Shown: positions 26,362 to 34,984 of the stretch, in pieces | How positions within the stretch are numbered: position 1 is the first letter of the stretch | Layout of the letters: each line of letters begins with the position of its first letter | Assembly: GCA_019359235.1 (NCBI GenBank) | Contig: JAHHHT010000014.1 | Span: 124,001 to 188,000, forward strand | Length of the DNA: 64,000 nucleotides | Reading direction: 5' to 3' | Source of the DNA: Oscillatoria princeps RMCB-10 | GTDB lineage: Bacteria; Cyanobacteriota; Cyanobacteriia; Cyanobacteriales; Oscillatoriaceae | Translations under genes and position numbers: made by a program | The notes under the pieces: generated by a model | What the model was told of the DNA's origin: nothing | What the model saw: only the letters and a program-made list of their open reading frames with translations | The model's database searches: none

Positions 26362-26944
26362 AGGCCACCGGCTACGGCCAGGGCGCATTGGATTGGGCCG
26401 GCTGGCCTCCGGGAAGGCCGGCGCGGCGAGGGACGCAGGTGGGGAGTGCGGCTTTTACGCCACTGTGCACCGGCTCAGCCGGCACAGACATAAGCTACAA
26501 TTATTAAGTTATTTAAACAGACTCCTGCCGTAAATCTAGTAGTTTCCGGCAAAGTCCGGCAAACCAAGGCAGGATGCAGAATCTGTCCCAGCAATGGGAC
26601 TCCGTTGGGGGAGTCACGATACCTGCGGGTGAGCGCCAGCCCGCTGCTCTATCGCTAGCTATTAAATAAGCCCGTCTAGATCGGCAGTGTGGCTAGCCTA
26701 ACAAGCTCCCTCAACATTTTCGAGGCACACATTACCCGAGCAATCGGAGGACACTCGTGTCTAACTGGGTTGCACGCGATTGATGCCCACAAGCGTCACC
26801 AAAAGACCCAGTAAACCCTGGTAGGGCACGCCGCGCCCCAGGCGTGACAGCCTGATTACAGCTCGTCGTGCCCCACTCAGATTTTTCTAGATTTTTCTAG
26901 ATTTTTCCGGGTTAAATGTACCTGCTAATTGTCCCTGACACCTT
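26362..26944. other. Intergenic stretch upstream of typA
   Basis: 583 bp without an ORF but with dense secondary structure (see 26585-26886). Three direct AGATTTTTCT units lie at 26880-26908, just before typA. Confidence 0.7.
26585..26886 (+). ncRNA. Candidate structured RNA or long regulatory leader of typA
   Basis: Successive stems: GTCCC/GGGAC (26585/26596), overlapping the alternative GACTCC/GGAGTC (26598/26610); CGAT+GCGGG with CCCGC+ATCG (26617-26654); GCTAGC/GCTAGC (26654/26692); GACAC/GTGTC (near 26750); ACTGGGT/ACCCAGT (26764/26806); GGGCACG/CGTGCCC (26824/26867) around CAGGC/GCCTG. T-runs begin 8 nt after the last stem, and the typA ATG is 58 nt beyond. The last stem could be an attenuator or a dispersed repeat. 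No known RNA class was recognised, and the fold was judged by eye. Confidence 0.3.
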
Positions 26945-28735
26945 ATGTCTCTCCCCATTCGCAACGTCGCTATCATCGCCCACGTCGATCACGGCAAAAC
27001 CACCCTCGTTGACGCCTTGCTCAAACAATCCGGCATCTTCCGCGAAGGGGAAGACGTACCAGATTGCGTCATGGACTCCAACGCGATTGAGCGGGAGCGC
27101 GGGATCACCATCCTGTCCAAAAACACCGCCGTCAACTACAAAGACACCCTGATCAACATCGTTGACACCCCCGGACACGCCGACTTTGGCGGCGAAGTCG
27201 AGCGGGTGCTCGGCATGGTGGACGGCTGCTTGCTGATTGTGGACGCCAATGAAGGGCCCATGCCCCAAACCCGCTTCGTCCTCAAAAAAGCCCTGGAAAA
27301 AGGACTGCGCCCGATTGTCTTCGTCAACAAAATCGACCGTCCCCAGGCAGATCCCTACGGCGCTATCGATAAAGTGCTGGATCTGTTCCTGGAACTGGGC
27401 GCAGACGAAGATCAGTGCGAATTCCCGTACCTGTTCGGATCGGGGCTCAACGGCACAGCCAAAAAAGAGCTCGACGAAGAAGGCAAAGACATGCAGCCCC
27501 TGTTTGAGGCCATCCTCGACCATGTGCCGCCGCCGGTGGGCGACCTCAGCAAGCCTCTACAGCTGCAAGTCACCACTTTGGACTATTCCGAATATCTGGG
27601 GCGGATCGTCATTGGGCGCATCCACAACGGCACCATCAAAGCCGGCCAGCAAGCCGCTCTAGTAACAGAAAGCGGCGCAATTGTCAAGGCTAAAATCACA
27701 AAATTGATGGGCTTTGAAGGGCTGAAGCGGATTGATATCGAAGAAGCCTCAGCCGGCAACATTGTGGCGGTTGCCGGTTTTGCCGACGCCAACATTGGGG
27801 AGACGATTACCTGTCCCAACGAGCCGCAAGCTTTGCCGCTGATTAAGGTGGACGAGCCGACGTTGCAGATGACATTCTCGGTGAACGATTCCCCGTTTGC
27901 CGGTCAGGAAGGGAAGTTTGTCACTTCCCGGCAATTGCGCGAGCGCCTGATGCGCGAACTGGAAACCAACGTCGCCCTGCGCGTCGAAGAAACCGACTCC
28001 CCCGACAAATTCCTGGTTTCCGGGCGCGGCGAGTTGCACTTGGGCATCCTGATTGAAACCATGCGCCGCGAGGACTACGAGTTTCAGGTATCGCAGCCGC
28101 AAGTGATTTACCGGGAAGTGAGCGGTCAGCCGTGTGAGCCCTTCGAGTGTCTGGTGCTGGATGTTCCGGAAGAAGCTGTGGGAAGTTGCATGGAGCGAGT
28201 CGGACAGCGCAAGGGCGAAATGCAGGACATGCGCGTTGGCGGGAATGGGCGCACCCTGCTGGAATTTGCTATCCCGGCGCGGGGGCTGATTGGCTTCCGG
28301 GGCGAGTTCATGCGCCTGACTCGCGGCGAAGGGATTATGAACCACAGCTTCCTGGACTACCGGCCTATCATCGGCGATATTGAAGCGCGGCGCAATGGGG
28401 TGCTGATTTCGTTTGAGGAAGGCGTGGCGACGTTCTATGCGATGAAGAATGCCGAAGATCGGGGCGTGTTCTTTATTATTCCCGGAACGCGGGTGTATAA
28501 GGGGATGATTGTGGGCGAGCACAACCGCCCGCAAGATTTGGATCTCAATGTCTGCAAGACGAAGCAGCTGACGAACCACCGGGCGTCTGGCGGTGAGGAA
28601 CTGGTGCAATTGCAAGCGCCGGTGGACATGAGTCTGGAGCGGGCTCTGGAGTACATCGGACCCGATGAGTTGGTGGAAGTGACCCCGAAGTCGATTCGCC
28701 TGCGGAAGCTGAGCAAGAAGTTGGTGAAGCGTTAA
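26945..28735 (+). CDS. typA: Translational GTPase TypA/BipA
   Basis: 596 aa, the normal length. G domain: G1 [10 protein letters not shown] (from residue 12), switch I with RERGITI, G3 [10 protein letters not shown]4 NKIDRP. Domain II and EF-G-like domains III and V follow ([37 protein letters not shown]). The family-specific C-terminal domain ends [11 protein letters not shown]. It binds the ribosome in an EF-G-like manner and is linked to stress adaptation and 50S assembly in other bacteria. The upstream leader is highly structured. Repeats follow the stop. Confidence 0.97.
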   Translation: MSLPIRNVAIIAHVDHGKTTLVDALLKQSGIFREGEDVPDCVMDSNAIERERGITILSKNTAVNYKDTLINIVDTPGHADFGGEVERVLGMVDGCLLIVDANEGPMPQTRFVLKKALEKGLRPIVFVNKIDRPQADPYGAIDKVLDLFLELGADEDQCEFPYLFGSGLNGTAKKELDEEGKDMQPLFEAILDHVPPPVGDLSKPLQLQVTTLDYSEYLGRIVIGRIHNGTIKAGQQAALVTESGAIVKAKITKLMGFEGLKRIDIEEASAGNIVAVAGFADANIGETITCPNEPQALPLIKVDEPTLQMTFSVNDSPFAGQEGKFVTSRQLRERLMRELETNVALRVEETDSPDKFLVSGRGELHLGILIETMRREDYEFQVSQPQVIYREVSGQPCEPFECLVLDVPEEAVGSCMERVGQRKGEMQDMRVGGNGRTLLEFAIPARGLIGFRGEFMRLTRGEGIMNHSFLDYRPIIGDIEARRNGVLISFEEGVATFYAMKNAEDRGVFFIIPGTRVYKGMIVGEHNRPQDLDLNVCKTKQLTNHRASGGEELVQLQAPVDMSLERALEYIGPDELVEVTPKSIRLRKLSKKLVKR

Positions 28736-28746
28736 GATAACTCAGG

Positions 28747-28925
28747 AACCCGGTTTCTCAGCCCCCAGAAACCGGGTTTCTGCGACAAATTTTGCCTCCC
28801 AACCGAAAGATTTATTGAAAAACCCGGTTTCTCAGCCCCCCAGCCCCCAGAAACCGGGTTTCTGCGACAAATTTTGCCTCCCAACCGAAAGATTGATTCA
28901 GAAACCCGGTTTCTCAGCCCCCCGC
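28747..28925. repeat. Tandem repeat downstream of typA
   Basis: Two and a fraction units starting AACCCGGTTTCTCAGCCCCC at 28747, 28821 and 28903. Each full unit ends with TGCGACAAATTTTGCCTCCC. The units contain the AGAAACC-GGTTTCT palindrome and could act as terminators for typA and the convergent STAND gene. Confidence 0.8.
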
Positions 28926-28963
28926 ATACCGGCAGCCTCCTCCTCCCCTCTTCCCTGAGCAGA

Positions 28964-30361
28964 TTAAATGTTTTTCACATACTGTTGCATCGCCGGCGAC
29001 AGGGTGAAAAGGGTTTCATCCCCCTGCTCCTGTTTTTCTACCAGTGAACGCCGGCTCAAAGATTGCACCGCACTGAATACCTCTGAAGGCGATAGCTGTA
29101 TGTGTTCTAGCAATTGGGAAACAGTCACCGGCTCGGCTTGACTCGCAAGGCGGGACATCACGGCTCTCTCTAACTCCGACAGGCGCTCGAAATGCCGGTG
29201 CAAGAGAGCGGCCAATTCTTCCCCTAAGAATACATTATCATATTTCAGGAATTCTGCAACCCCGCCCCTAAATAATTCTTGAATCAGGGTGGCAACTAGG
29301 TTTAACCATAAGGGGTTGCCCCGGTAGGTGCCAATCAGGTCTGGCCATTTATCCTCGTCCCGCAAACCTTTTTCTCGGAGAAGTTCAGCAGACGCCGCAC
29401 CTAAACCATCCAGGTGTAATGTGCGGACAGGTGAGCTTTCACCTCTTAATGCAGTAATGTCTTTTGGTGGCTCCCAACTGAGCAGCACTAAGCAACTGTT
29501 ATGGGGGAATTCTCCTGCAAGTCTGAAGAGTGTGCTATAATCGTCGCAGTCGGGGCGGTAATTCCCTGCGAGTTGCCCGCTACTGAGAAGCATATGCGCG
29601 TCATCGAGTACGATCAGGCTGCGGTGCGCCCGCAAGCATTCGAGGAGGAGCGAGTGACGCTCACCGGCACTGGGGGGAAATTCGGTTTCCCTTCCCCCGG
29701 AGAGAAATTGAATCAGGCTTTTTTCAAGGGGTTCCAGGGGTGGGGAATAGCGGAGAGTTCGCCAAATCACGCACTCAAATTTATCCTGAATCTGGTTGAC
29801 TAGCTGCAGGGCGAGTGCGCTTTTGCCCGTGCCGGTGATTCCCTGCAGTGCGACGAGGCGACAGCGTTCCTGTACAATCCATTGTTGCAGGGTATTCAGT
29901 TCGCCGGTGCGTCCGTAGAATGGGGAGGGTGCCGGTGCGTCTCTTAAATCTTGTCGATTCCTGGGTTGGGCGCTGTCTTCGCTGGGGGTGGGGGAAGCCG
30001 GTGTGCGCTTTTGCGGGACTTCTGGAGAGTGCAAAGTGTCTCGACAGAGGTTGATGTGATTAATGGCTACAAAGGCTTTCCCGATAGCTGATGAAACGTT
30101 GGAAAAGTGCCACCTCTCTAGTGTGGAGCGCAAATTCGCTCTATTGACGTTTTCCCCTAATGCCGCTGAGAGGATTTGCCACAAGCCCGAGGCCACATTC
30201 CGGACAGACCCCTCAGTACAGTGGGACTCCTGTGCAATTTTTGCGTATTTCTGACCTTGCCAAACACCCCGCAGTACCGCCTGTTGCAGGGCGTCCAGGT
30301 GTTGGCCCGTATGGGCGAAAACTAGGAGATCGGCCAATTTTAAGACTTCCTTAATGTCCAT
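28964..30361 (-). CDS. STAND-class NTPase with vMAP-type N-terminal domain
   Basis: 465 aa. Residues 1-90 are a helix-turn-helix-like domain of the kind found at the N-terminus of cyanobacterial vMAP/NB-ARC proteins (LQQAVLRGVWQGQKYAKIAQ, GSVRNVASGLWQILS). After a Pro/Ser linker, an NB-ARC-like ATPase begins at about 148 (FYGRTGEL): P-loop GITGTGKSA (about 174-182), Walker B LIVLDDAH, and a GNPLWLNL motif. It ends with a winged-helix region (LERAVMSRLASQAEPVTVSQ). The usual C-terminal WD40 or TPR sensor repeats are absent, although the frame ends cleanly. Probably a signal-transducing switch; partner unknown. Confidence 0.85.
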   Translation of the reverse strand: MDIKEVLKLADLLVFAHTGQHLDALQQAVLRGVWQGQKYAKIAQESHCTEGSVRNVASGLWQILSAALGENVNRANLRSTLERWHFSNVSSAIGKAFVAINHINLCRDTLHSPEVPQKRTPASPTPSEDSAQPRNRQDLRDAPAPSPFYGRTGELNTLQQWIVQERCRLVALQGITGTGKSALALQLVNQIQDKFECVIWRTLRYSPPLEPLEKSLIQFLSGGRETEFPPSAGERHSLLLECLRAHRSLIVLDDAHMLLSSGQLAGNYRPDCDDYSTLFRLAGEFPHNSCLVLLSWEPPKDITALRGESSPVRTLHLDGLGAASAELLREKGLRDEDKWPDLIGTYRGNPLWLNLVATLIQELFRGGVAEFLKYDNVFLGEELAALLHRHFERLSELERAVMSRLASQAEPVTVSQLLEHIQLSPSEVFSAVQSLSRRSLVEKQEQGDETLFTLSPAMQQYVKNI

Positions 30362-30675
30362 AGGTCAGGTAGGTGCGGGGGCTTTTGGGATTTTATCATA
30401 CATTTTGTGACCTTTTCTTATCTCAGTGAGATTTTCTGATGGGTTCTGACAAAAAGAGACAAGACAAGCTCGAAAAAATGCTTACAATATCCAACACTTT
30501 ATGACTGGACAAACTAGAGATTTTGACCGATGATAAGTATCGGGCCAAATATTGCAGCCATATCTGGGCCTTAATCCTAAAGCAGGCAGCCCGCTATCTG
30601 TAAGTTGCCAGCTTACGGTCGTAAAGATAACTCAGCCATCAATGAAAGCTAGCCAACTGTAGTCGGAGGAATACT
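30362..30675. other. Intergenic stretch between divergent genes
   Basis: 314 bp. A small GTAAG-CTTAC hairpin lies at about 30600-30616. No clear promoter or repeat. Confidence 0.4.
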
Positions 30676-30963
30676 GTGGGAATTAACATTCAATACAATT
30701 ATCTGCATGAAACAGATGGTTTAATTCGCATGGATATTGAAGGAGCTGATGGGTTTATTGTGGCCAAAATAGTCATACTAATACAGCTCAAATTATCGAC
30801 GACTTTGTATCTCCATCCAACGAAGGTAAGGGATATAGCAGATAACTTGTTTAAACCTTGTTGGATGAATGCGTATCTTGTGGAATTACAACAGTTAAAA
30901 TCAAGTAAAATCAGAATCCTTGTTGGTGGGAGAAAGCTAAAAGTTTTAGAAATGGCTACATGA
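30676..30963 (+). CDS. Hypothetical protein
   Basis: 95 aa from a GTG with GGAGGA about 6 nt upstream. Basic and mixed alpha/beta by composition, no signal peptide, and one moderately hydrophobic stretch (GFIVAKIVILIQLKL). Base composition is more AT-rich than the neighbours, which hints at a different origin. No family recognised. The clean ribosome binding site supports it, but it may not be functional. Confidence 0.45.
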   Translation: MGINIQYNYLHETDGLIRMDIEGADGFIVAKIVILIQLKLSTTLYLHPTKVRDIADNLFKPCWMNAYLVELQQLKSSKIRILVGGRKLKVLEMAT

Positions 30964-31115
30964 TACGCACTTAGTCACAAGTTCTTTATCAGTAGCCACT
31001 TAGGTTAGGACATTAGACCTTCAGGGCAGGCGTCTCGCCTGCCCTACGTCTATATCTCGTAGGACAGGCGTTCCCTCCGATCAAGCGTGTCCTAAACTGA
31101 CTGTCTGTTGCTATA

Positions 31116-31194
31116 CAAACTTTGGGCTAAAGCCCTACTACATACTTTGGGCTAAAGCCCAACTACAAACTTTGGGCTAAAGCCCAACTACAAA
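31116..31194. repeat. Three tandem GGGCTAAAGCCC hairpins
   Basis: Hairpins at 31124-31135, 31149-31160 and 31174-31185, spaced exactly 25 bp within ACAAACTTTGGGCTAAAGCC units. They abut the pilT stop codon. Two reverse-oriented units flank the other side of the gene at 32621-32670. Confidence 0.85.
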
Positions 31195-31195
31195 C

Positions 31196-32425
31196 TCAGG
31201 CAAAATCGCGAGGAGAGCGAGACGAGTCGTATCCGCCGGTGCGCAACCGGCGCTCCAGATCGTTGGGCTCTGGAGAAATGCTCATCGCATCCTCGATAGT
31301 GACCCGCCCCATTAGCACTTGTTCGTAAAGCGCCACATTCATGATCTGCATGCCCTCAATGGTGTCGGTTGCCATCAGCCGCAACGCCTCATCCTCCTCA
31401 CCCTTGAGCAGGTAATCCTGCATAGCCGGCGTGTTGATTAAAATATCGTGGACTGCAGTGCGACGCCCATCCGTAGTTTTGAGCAGCAGTTGGGCAATCA
31501 CCGCCACCAGAGATTCCACAATCTGGATGCGCACCGAAGGCTGCTCATCGGGGTTGAACAGGTTCAGCAGCCGGTTAATCGCGTTGATGGCGTTGCGAGT
31601 GTGGAGGGTGCCCAAAACCAAGTGCCCTGTTTGGGCGGCTTGCAGGGCTGTGTTAACGGTGATCCGGTCGCGCATTTCCCCAATCAGAATCACGTCCGGA
31701 TCTTCCCGCAATACCGACCGCAGAGCTTGGTGAAAGTCCAGCGTGTGCAGCCCCACTTCCCGCTGACTGATCAGGCATTTTTGCGAGGTGTGAACGTACT
31801 CAATTGGGTCTTCAACTGTTACAATATGTCTGGCTTCCGTCTCGTTGAGCTGGCGGATCATTGCCGCCATTGTGGTGGATTTTCCTGAGCCTGTCGGGCC
31901 GGTTACTAGGACTAGCCCCTGATGGAAGCTGACGATTTTTTTCAGGACGGGCGGCAGCCACAAATCATCGATGGAAGGCACGTGCAGGCTGATCAGCCGC
32001 AGAACCATTGCACCGCCGGTCAGGGATTCAAAACAATTCACCCGACATCGCACAAAGCCCGGGTAATAAATTGCCGTATCCAATTCCTTGGTTTCTGCGA
32101 ACTGTTTTCGCTGCACCGGCGTTAATATCTCTCCCAGGTACTGCTCAAAAATTTCTCGCGTCACTTTCACCTGATCGGTAGCCGGCACCATTTCGCCCCG
32201 AATCCGAAATCGGGGAACTTGCCCCACTCGAATGTGAATGTCAGAGGCTTTGTGAGCGTGAGCGTCCTTGACCATCTGCTGAATGGAAGTGGGGTGGGTG
32301 GCCGCTTGGGGTTGGCCTGCCCCTTTCAGGGGTGGCGGCGGTGGCGGGGGCGGCGGCGGGGGCGGCGCGTTGGGGGCTCGATTAGCCGGAGATCCGGGCG
32401 CTGCAGAAGCATTCATTTTGTTCAT
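31196..32425 (-). CDS. pilT: PilT-type twitching motility ATPase
   Basis: 409 aa. A PilT/GspE-family retraction motor: Walker A GPTGSGKST, Asp box VTVEDPIEYVH, Walker B ILIGEMRDR, His box GHLVLGTLHT. The family N-terminus MVKDAHAHKASDIHIRVG begins at about residue 50. The first 50 residues are an unusual extension with 12 consecutive prolines (P21-P32), which would need EF-P for translation and could bind a partner. Cyanobacteria often have two PilT paralogues, and which one this is cannot be told here. It powers type IV pilus retraction at the inner membrane and links functionally to the chemosensory locus. Confidence 0.92.
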   Translation of the reverse strand: MNKMNASAAPGSPANRAPNAPPPPPPPPPPPPLKGAGQPQAATHPTSIQQMVKDAHAHKASDIHIRVGQVPRFRIRGEMVPATDQVKVTREIFEQYLGEILTPVQRKQFAETKELDTAIYYPGFVRCRVNCFESLTGGAMVLRLISLHVPSIDDLWLPPVLKKIVSFHQGLVLVTGPTGSGKSTTMAAMIRQLNETEARHIVTVEDPIEYVHTSQKCLISQREVGLHTLDFHQALRSVLREDPDVILIGEMRDRITVNTALQAAQTGHLVLGTLHTRNAINAINRLLNLFNPDEQPSVRIQIVESLVAVIAQLLLKTTDGRRTAVHDILINTPAMQDYLLKGEEDEALRLMATDTIEGMQIMNVALYEQVLMGRVTIEDAMSISPEPNDLERRLRTGGYDSSRSPRDFA

Positions 32426-32620
32426 TTCCTTTTCTTTCTAAGGCACGGTATCGCTGTTACGGATGACTGGGGTTTTGAGATTAATAGATGCTCTTTTCCT
32501 GAAGTTATAAAATAAAAATTTGCTCTGGAATCATCCGCGCTTGTACTTATCATTATAAAAAATCCACCGGCAGTGTGTGGGGTTCAGCCGGCCTCCGGGG
32601 ATGGCGAGCCGGCCCGCAGC

Positions 32621-32670
32621 GTTTGTAGTTGGGCTTTAGCCCCACAGTTTGTAGTTGGGCTTTAGCCCCA
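32621..32670. repeat. Two GGGCTTTAGCCC hairpins
   Basis: Hairpins at 32631-32642 and 32657-32668, in GTTTGTAGTTGGGCTTTAGC units spaced 26 bp. Same family, opposite orientation, as 31116-31194. Confidence 0.8.
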
Positions 32671-32688
32671 CGAAACTTCTGTGCCGGA

Positions 32689-32755
32689 CCAGAAACCGGG
32701 TTTCTGAAAGAAACCCGGTTTCTACGCTTTCACAACTCAAATACAAACGTTATAG
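32689..32755. repeat. Dispersed element C, copy 1
   Basis: CCAGAAACCGGGTTTCT ... AGAAACCCGGTTTCTACGCT, then TTTCACAACTCAAATA and a TATA end. Nearly the same sequence occurs at 53810-53877. Confidence 0.8.
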
Positions 32756-32788
32756 TGTGCGAATCCACTCAGGCAAAATAGACGTTTT

Positions 32789-33973
32789 ATGAACATCACC
32801 GAGCGAATTGCCGGACGGCTGCGCCGCCGCGTCGCAGACTGGCTGGAAAGCCACTGGGCGAGCCCCGCTTACGCCGGCTGGCTGCTGGGAGGGCTGGCCA
32901 TTTTCTTCTTTGCAGCGGCGACGAATACAATGGCGGGGTGGCTTTACGCGATCAGCGGTGTCAGTTTGGCGCTGCTGGCAATTGCAGCGGTAATGCCTGT
33001 GCGAGCCCTGCGCCAGATAGCAGTCCGCCGGCGTCCGGTGCAGCCGGTGAGTGTTGGCGACCAGCTGACGGTTGAAATCGAAATCGAAAATCCAACTCCG
33101 CAACCGAAGACTCTGCTGCAAGTCCGGGACGTTCTCCCCTACGTCTTGGGGCAACCGGCTGCCAGTACCATCGAAAGCATCCCCCCCCAAGGGGTTTATC
33201 TGTGGGTATACTATCAGGAGGCCAGCAGAAGGGGCATCTACCGGTGGGATGAAATACAGCTGCGGACAGGAACGCCCCTGGGACTGTTTTGGTGCCGGCG
33301 CAGCCAGTACGCCAAAGCCACCGCCTTTGTCTACCCTGCGGTTTTACCCATAAAGAACTGTCCGCTGGTGGATGAAATTGGCCAGCAAGACAGCCCCCTG
33401 CGGCACAGCGATCGCCGGTCTCAAATGGCAACCGAAGGCATCACCCGCACACTGCGCCCCTACCGGTTTGGCGATCCCACCCGCTTGATCCACTGGCGCA
33501 GCAGCGCCCGGTATGGCGAATTTCGGGTGCGCGAGTTAGAGGTTTCCACCGGCGGGAAAGAAATTATCATCGGCTTGGACAGCGCCTGGATGTGGCGTCC
33601 GGAGGACTTTGAGCAAGCCGTGACAGCGGCAGCTTCCCTGTACTTCTACGCCAGCCGGACTCAGCTTTCTGCGCAACTGTGGACAGCGGGCACCGGCTTG
33701 GTGCACGGGCACAAAGTCGTTTTGGAAACCCTGGCGGGCACCGGCTTCGGTGAAGACGCCCAGTCTGGCGCACCGCCAGAGTTGCCCTTAATCTGGCTGA
33801 CTCAAAATCCTGTGAGTCTGAATTCCCTGCCTCCAGGCAGCCGGTGGGTGCTGTGGGCACCGGCAGCACCCGTTCAGGAAGGGGAAAAAATGCCGGTGAA
33901 CCGGGACAAACCGGGCATTGAGATCCAGTCTGACAAACCCCTGCAGCTACAGCTGCAGTCCCCGCTGAGGTAA
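32789..33973 (+). CDS. DUF58 domain membrane protein
   Basis: 394 aa. Two transmembrane helices at about 28-45 and 48-67 (GWLLGGLAIFFFAAATNTMA, LYAISGVSLALLAIAAVM), then a beta-rich domain. The DUF58 signature is LRPYRFGDPTRLIHWRSSARYGE at about 216-238. DUF58 proteins usually go with MoxR ATPases and vWA proteins; neither is next to this gene. Function unknown. Confidence 0.88.
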   Translation: MNITERIAGRLRRRVADWLESHWASPAYAGWLLGGLAIFFFAAATNTMAGWLYAISGVSLALLAIAAVMPVRALRQIAVRRRPVQPVSVGDQLTVEIEIENPTPQPKTLLQVRDVLPYVLGQPAASTIESIPPQGVYLWVYYQEASRRGIYRWDEIQLRTGTPLGLFWCRRSQYAKATAFVYPAVLPIKNCPLVDEIGQQDSPLRHSDRRSQMATEGITRTLRPYRFGDPTRLIHWRSSARYGEFRVRELEVSTGGKEIIIGLDSAWMWRPEDFEQAVTAAASLYFYASRTQLSAQLWTAGTGLVHGHKVVLETLAGTGFGEDAQSGAPPELPLIWLTQNPVSLNSLPPGSRWVLWAPAAPVQEGEKMPVNRDKPGIEIQSDKPLQLQLQSPLR

Positions 33974-34037
33974 GATTGGCGGCGCACTGTACTTGAGGCT
34001 GCGGTAAAATGCAAAGGAAGCCTTGCGATTCCTTTTC

Positions 34038-34403
34038 ATGAACAAAACAGAAACTCACATCCAAGACAGCGATAAAACCCTAGAGGCAATGCGGCACTTC
34101 TCGCAAACCTACGCCCAGCGCACCGGCACCTACTTCTGCGTTGACCCATCGGTGACCGCTGTGGTGATTGAAGGGCTGGCCAGACATAAAGACGAACTGG
34201 GCTCGCCCCTGTGTCCCTGCCGGCACTACGAAGACAAGCAAGCGGAAGTGAAGGCAACTTTCTGGAACTGCCCCTGCGTCCCCATGCGCGAGCGCAAAGA
34301 GTGCCACTGCATGCTGTTTCTCACCCCAGACAACGACTTTGCCGGTGACAAGCAAGAAATTTCCCTCGAAGAAATCAAAGCTCACACGCAAAATATTGGT
34401 TAA
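34038..34403 (+). CDS. ftrC: Ferredoxin-thioredoxin reductase, catalytic beta subunit
   Basis: 121 aa from the ATG at 34038; a TTG five codons earlier is less likely. All cysteines of the 4Fe-4S/disulfide centre are in place: YFCVDPS, LCPCRHY, FWNCPCVPMRERKECHCMLF. It passes electrons from photosystem I-reduced ferredoxin to thioredoxin. This is strong evidence for an oxygenic phototroph. Single gene with a hairpin terminator 10 nt after the stop. Confidence 0.96.
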   Translation: MNKTETHIQDSDKTLEAMRHFSQTYAQRTGTYFCVDPSVTAVVIEGLARHKDELGSPLCPCRHYEDKQAEVKATFWNCPCVPMRERKECHCMLFLTPDNDFAGDKQEISLEEIKAHTQNIG

Positions 34404-34412
34404 ATCAGCGTC

Positions 34413-34435
34413 AAGCCGCTCTCCGGGCGGCTTTT
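34413..34435 (+). terminator. Intrinsic terminator after ftrC
   Basis: AAGCCGC (34413-34419), 7-nt loop, GCGGCTT (34427-34433), then TT. The stem is strong but the T-run is short. Confidence 0.5.
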
Positions 34436-34486
34436 GACCCAAAGGAGCTAAATTTCGGCAGCGAGAAAATGTAGCGGTAGTGCGGG

Positions 34487-34864
34487 ATGTCCGAAGCAAT
34501 ACCAGATGAGTTTTTGCAAGGCGTAGAGCAGTTCAACCGGCAAGAGTTCTACGCCTGTCACGATACCTTAGAAGCTTTGTGGATGGAGGCGTCAGAGCCA
34601 GAACGCACTTTTTATCAGGGCGTGCTGCAAATTTCCGTCGCCCTCTATCACCTCGGCAACGGCAACTGGCGCGGTGCCGTAATCTTGCTGGGAGAAGGAA
34701 TCAGCCGGCTGCGCTCCTATCAGCCGGCATATTTTGGCGTTGATGTCAAGGGATTAGTGGCGCAAAGTGCGGAACTTTTAGGGAATTTGCAACAGGCAGG
34801 GCCAGAAAAAGTGGCTGAGTTTGCTGTGGGCTCGTTTGGGATTGCAGTTGCCAAAAGTAGCTAG
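34487..34864 (+). CDS. DUF309 domain protein
   Basis: 125 aa, the whole DUF309 length. An all-helical fold with the family motif FNRQEFYACHDTLEALWMEA and FYQGVLQISVALYHLGNGNW. Conserved in cyanobacteria and plastids, no proven function. Downstream of ftrC but separated by a terminator-like hairpin. Confidence 0.9.
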   Translation: MSEAIPDEFLQGVEQFNRQEFYACHDTLEALWMEASEPERTFYQGVLQISVALYHLGNGNWRGAVILLGEGISRLRSYQPAYFGVDVKGLVAQSAELLGNLQQAGPEKVAEFAVGSFGIAVAKSS

Positions 34865-34895
34865 ACTGTTTAAGGAACCGCCCCCGTGAAGAAAA

Positions 34896-34927
34896 GTAGG
34901 GTGGGTTCCCTCCCAGGGAACCCACCC
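34896..34927. repeat. Inverted repeat, GTAGGGTGGGTTCCC family
   Basis: 13-bp perfect arms (34899-34911, 34915-34927). It lies between convergent genes and may double as a terminator. Family members at 3432-3466 and 51969-52003. Confidence 0.8.
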
Positions 34928-34984
34928 CAACCGCCTATTTAAAAAAGTGGGACGCTCCCGAATAACAAGGTATGTCACCCTGTT

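Larger units (their letters stand above)
32426..32788. other. Intergenic stretch between divergent pilT and DUF58 genes
   Basis: 363 bp. It carries two GGGCTTTAGCCC hairpins (32621-32670) and element C (32689-32755), leaving about 190 bp for the promoters; none was recognised with confidence. Confidence 0.6.

Noticed and set aside
26362-26944. tmRNA or RNase P RNA upstream of typA
   Set aside because: The conserved RNase P core (GAGGAAAGTCC, ACAGAA) and the tmRNA 5' end and tRNA-like 3' end were looked for and not found.
27749-28615. Minus-strand open frame of 288 codons opposite typA
   Set aside because: Antisense shadow of a conserved gene; His/Arg/Leu-rich with no domain.
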